64,000 nt of DNA from CAVXGU01 sp963761615 (lineage in GTDB: Bacteria > Acidobacteriota > Vicinamibacteria > Vicinamibacterales > CAVVIG01): contig CAVXGU010000003.1 in the NCBI GenBank assembly GCA_963761615.1, forward strand, positions 2,170,001 through 2,234,000. The letters are read 5' to 3'. Of this stretch, positions 63,763 through 64,000 are shown piece after piece. The position numbers were made by a program, and so were the translations under genes. The stretch's first letter is position 1. Every line of letters begins with the position of its first letter. Below the pieces are notes generated by a model. It ran no database searches, was not told where the DNA came from, and saw nothing but the letters and a program-made list of their open reading frames with translations.

Positions 63763-64000
63763 ATGATGCCCGCGGTCGACCCTGCCATCTTCAAAGCCTA
63801 CGACGTGCGCGGACTCTACCCCGGCGAGGTCAACGAAGACGCGGCCCGCGCGATCGGCGCGGCATTCGTGAGCTATCTCGAGGCGCGCCGGGTCGCGGTC
63901 GGCCGCGACATGCGACTCTCCTCGCCGGCGCTGGCGGCCGCTTTCATCGAGGGTGCGACCTCTCGCGGCGCCGACGTCGTCGATTACGGCATGATCCCGA
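63763..64000 (+). CDS. Phosphomannomutase/phosphoglucomutase (partial, runs off the window)
   Basis: Only the first 79 residues are visible: after MMPAVDPAI comes FKAYDVRGLYPGEVNEDAARAIGAAF and VAVGRDMRLSSP, the N-terminal pattern of ManB/AlgC-type phosphohexomutases. The catalytic serine loop would lie beyond the window. GGGAGG at 63753-63758 favours either ATG 63763 or 63766. It would supply the sugar-1-phosphate for the enzyme upstream. Confidence 0.9.
   Translation, partial: MMPAVDPAIFKAYDVRGLYPGEVNEDAARAIGAAFVSYLEARRVAVGRDMRLSSPALAAAFIEGATSRGADVVDYGMIP

Overview
The window is a very GC-rich, densely coded stretch of a Gram-negative-type bacterial chromosome (BamD-type lipoprotein, AmiC-type amidase, several secreted proteins). 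The gene mix fits Acidobacteriota, probably the Vicinamibacteria: HspR-controlled dnaJ/clpB, an S55 (SpoIVB-like) peptidase with a GMSGSP motif, DUF3467, and ECF sigma/anti-sigma pairs. That placement is inference from protein character; no database search was possible. There are no rRNA or tRNA genes, insertion sequences, prophage genes or CRISPR arrays that I can recognise.

Layout. 1-3043: lactate use, with an FMN-dependent alpha-hydroxy-acid oxidase (frameshifted) and an LldP permease, separated by a 100-bp tandem repeat rich in hairpins. 3092-4253: S4 RNA-binding protein and TerC-family membrane protein, convergent and overlapping. 4299-10226: a protein-quality operon hspR-cbpA-clpB followed by ftsH, with a promoter overlapped by a HAIR-like operator. 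10227-19716, minus strand: CDGSH protein, rho, aspC, coaD, rsmD, recG, two secreted proteins, an anti-sigma/ECF sigma pair and a PfkB kinase. 19723-28672, plus strand: lexA, an inverted-repeat element, DUF3467-nth-metallopeptidase-rsmA, RNase J, ftsK, amiC. 28683-30415, minus: small membrane protein and pepA. 30518-30949, plus: a secreted PKD-like protein.

30968-41417 is the most interesting region. An 11-gene minus-strand operon (aroDE-trpE-G-D-C-F-B-A-chorismate mutase-aroF-tyrA) has almost every junction overlapping. In front of it lies a legible trp attenuator: a promoter, a short leader peptide with Trp-Arg-Trp-Tyr-Trp, and mutually exclusive antiterminator and terminator hairpins ending in seven U. 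The Shine-Dalgarno sequence of the first structural gene lies inside the terminator stem. Tryptophan supply therefore probably sets expression of the common aromatic pathway (DAHP synthase, AroD/AroE) and the tyrosine branch as well.

41478-53489: S55 peptidase and beta-propeller secreted proteins, a second ECF sigma/anti-sigma pair (the anti-sigma has a TonB-C-like outer domain), a TPR protein, two peptide-type ABC permeases and a large sigma-54-dependent activator. 53573-61993: aroC, def-fmt-rsmB, PASTA protein, rpe, thioesterase, sugar-nucleotide epimerase, bamD and a secreted protein, mostly with 4-nt overlaps. 62091-64000: pgsA, diverging from a nucleotidyltransferase and a phosphomannomutase that runs off the window.

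Five otherwise well-conserved genes in the first 13 kb (the oxidase, clpB, CDGSH, rho, aspC) each carry one apparent +1 frameshift; I found none in the remaining 51 kb. Sequencing or assembly error is the likeliest cause, and I annotate them as single genes.
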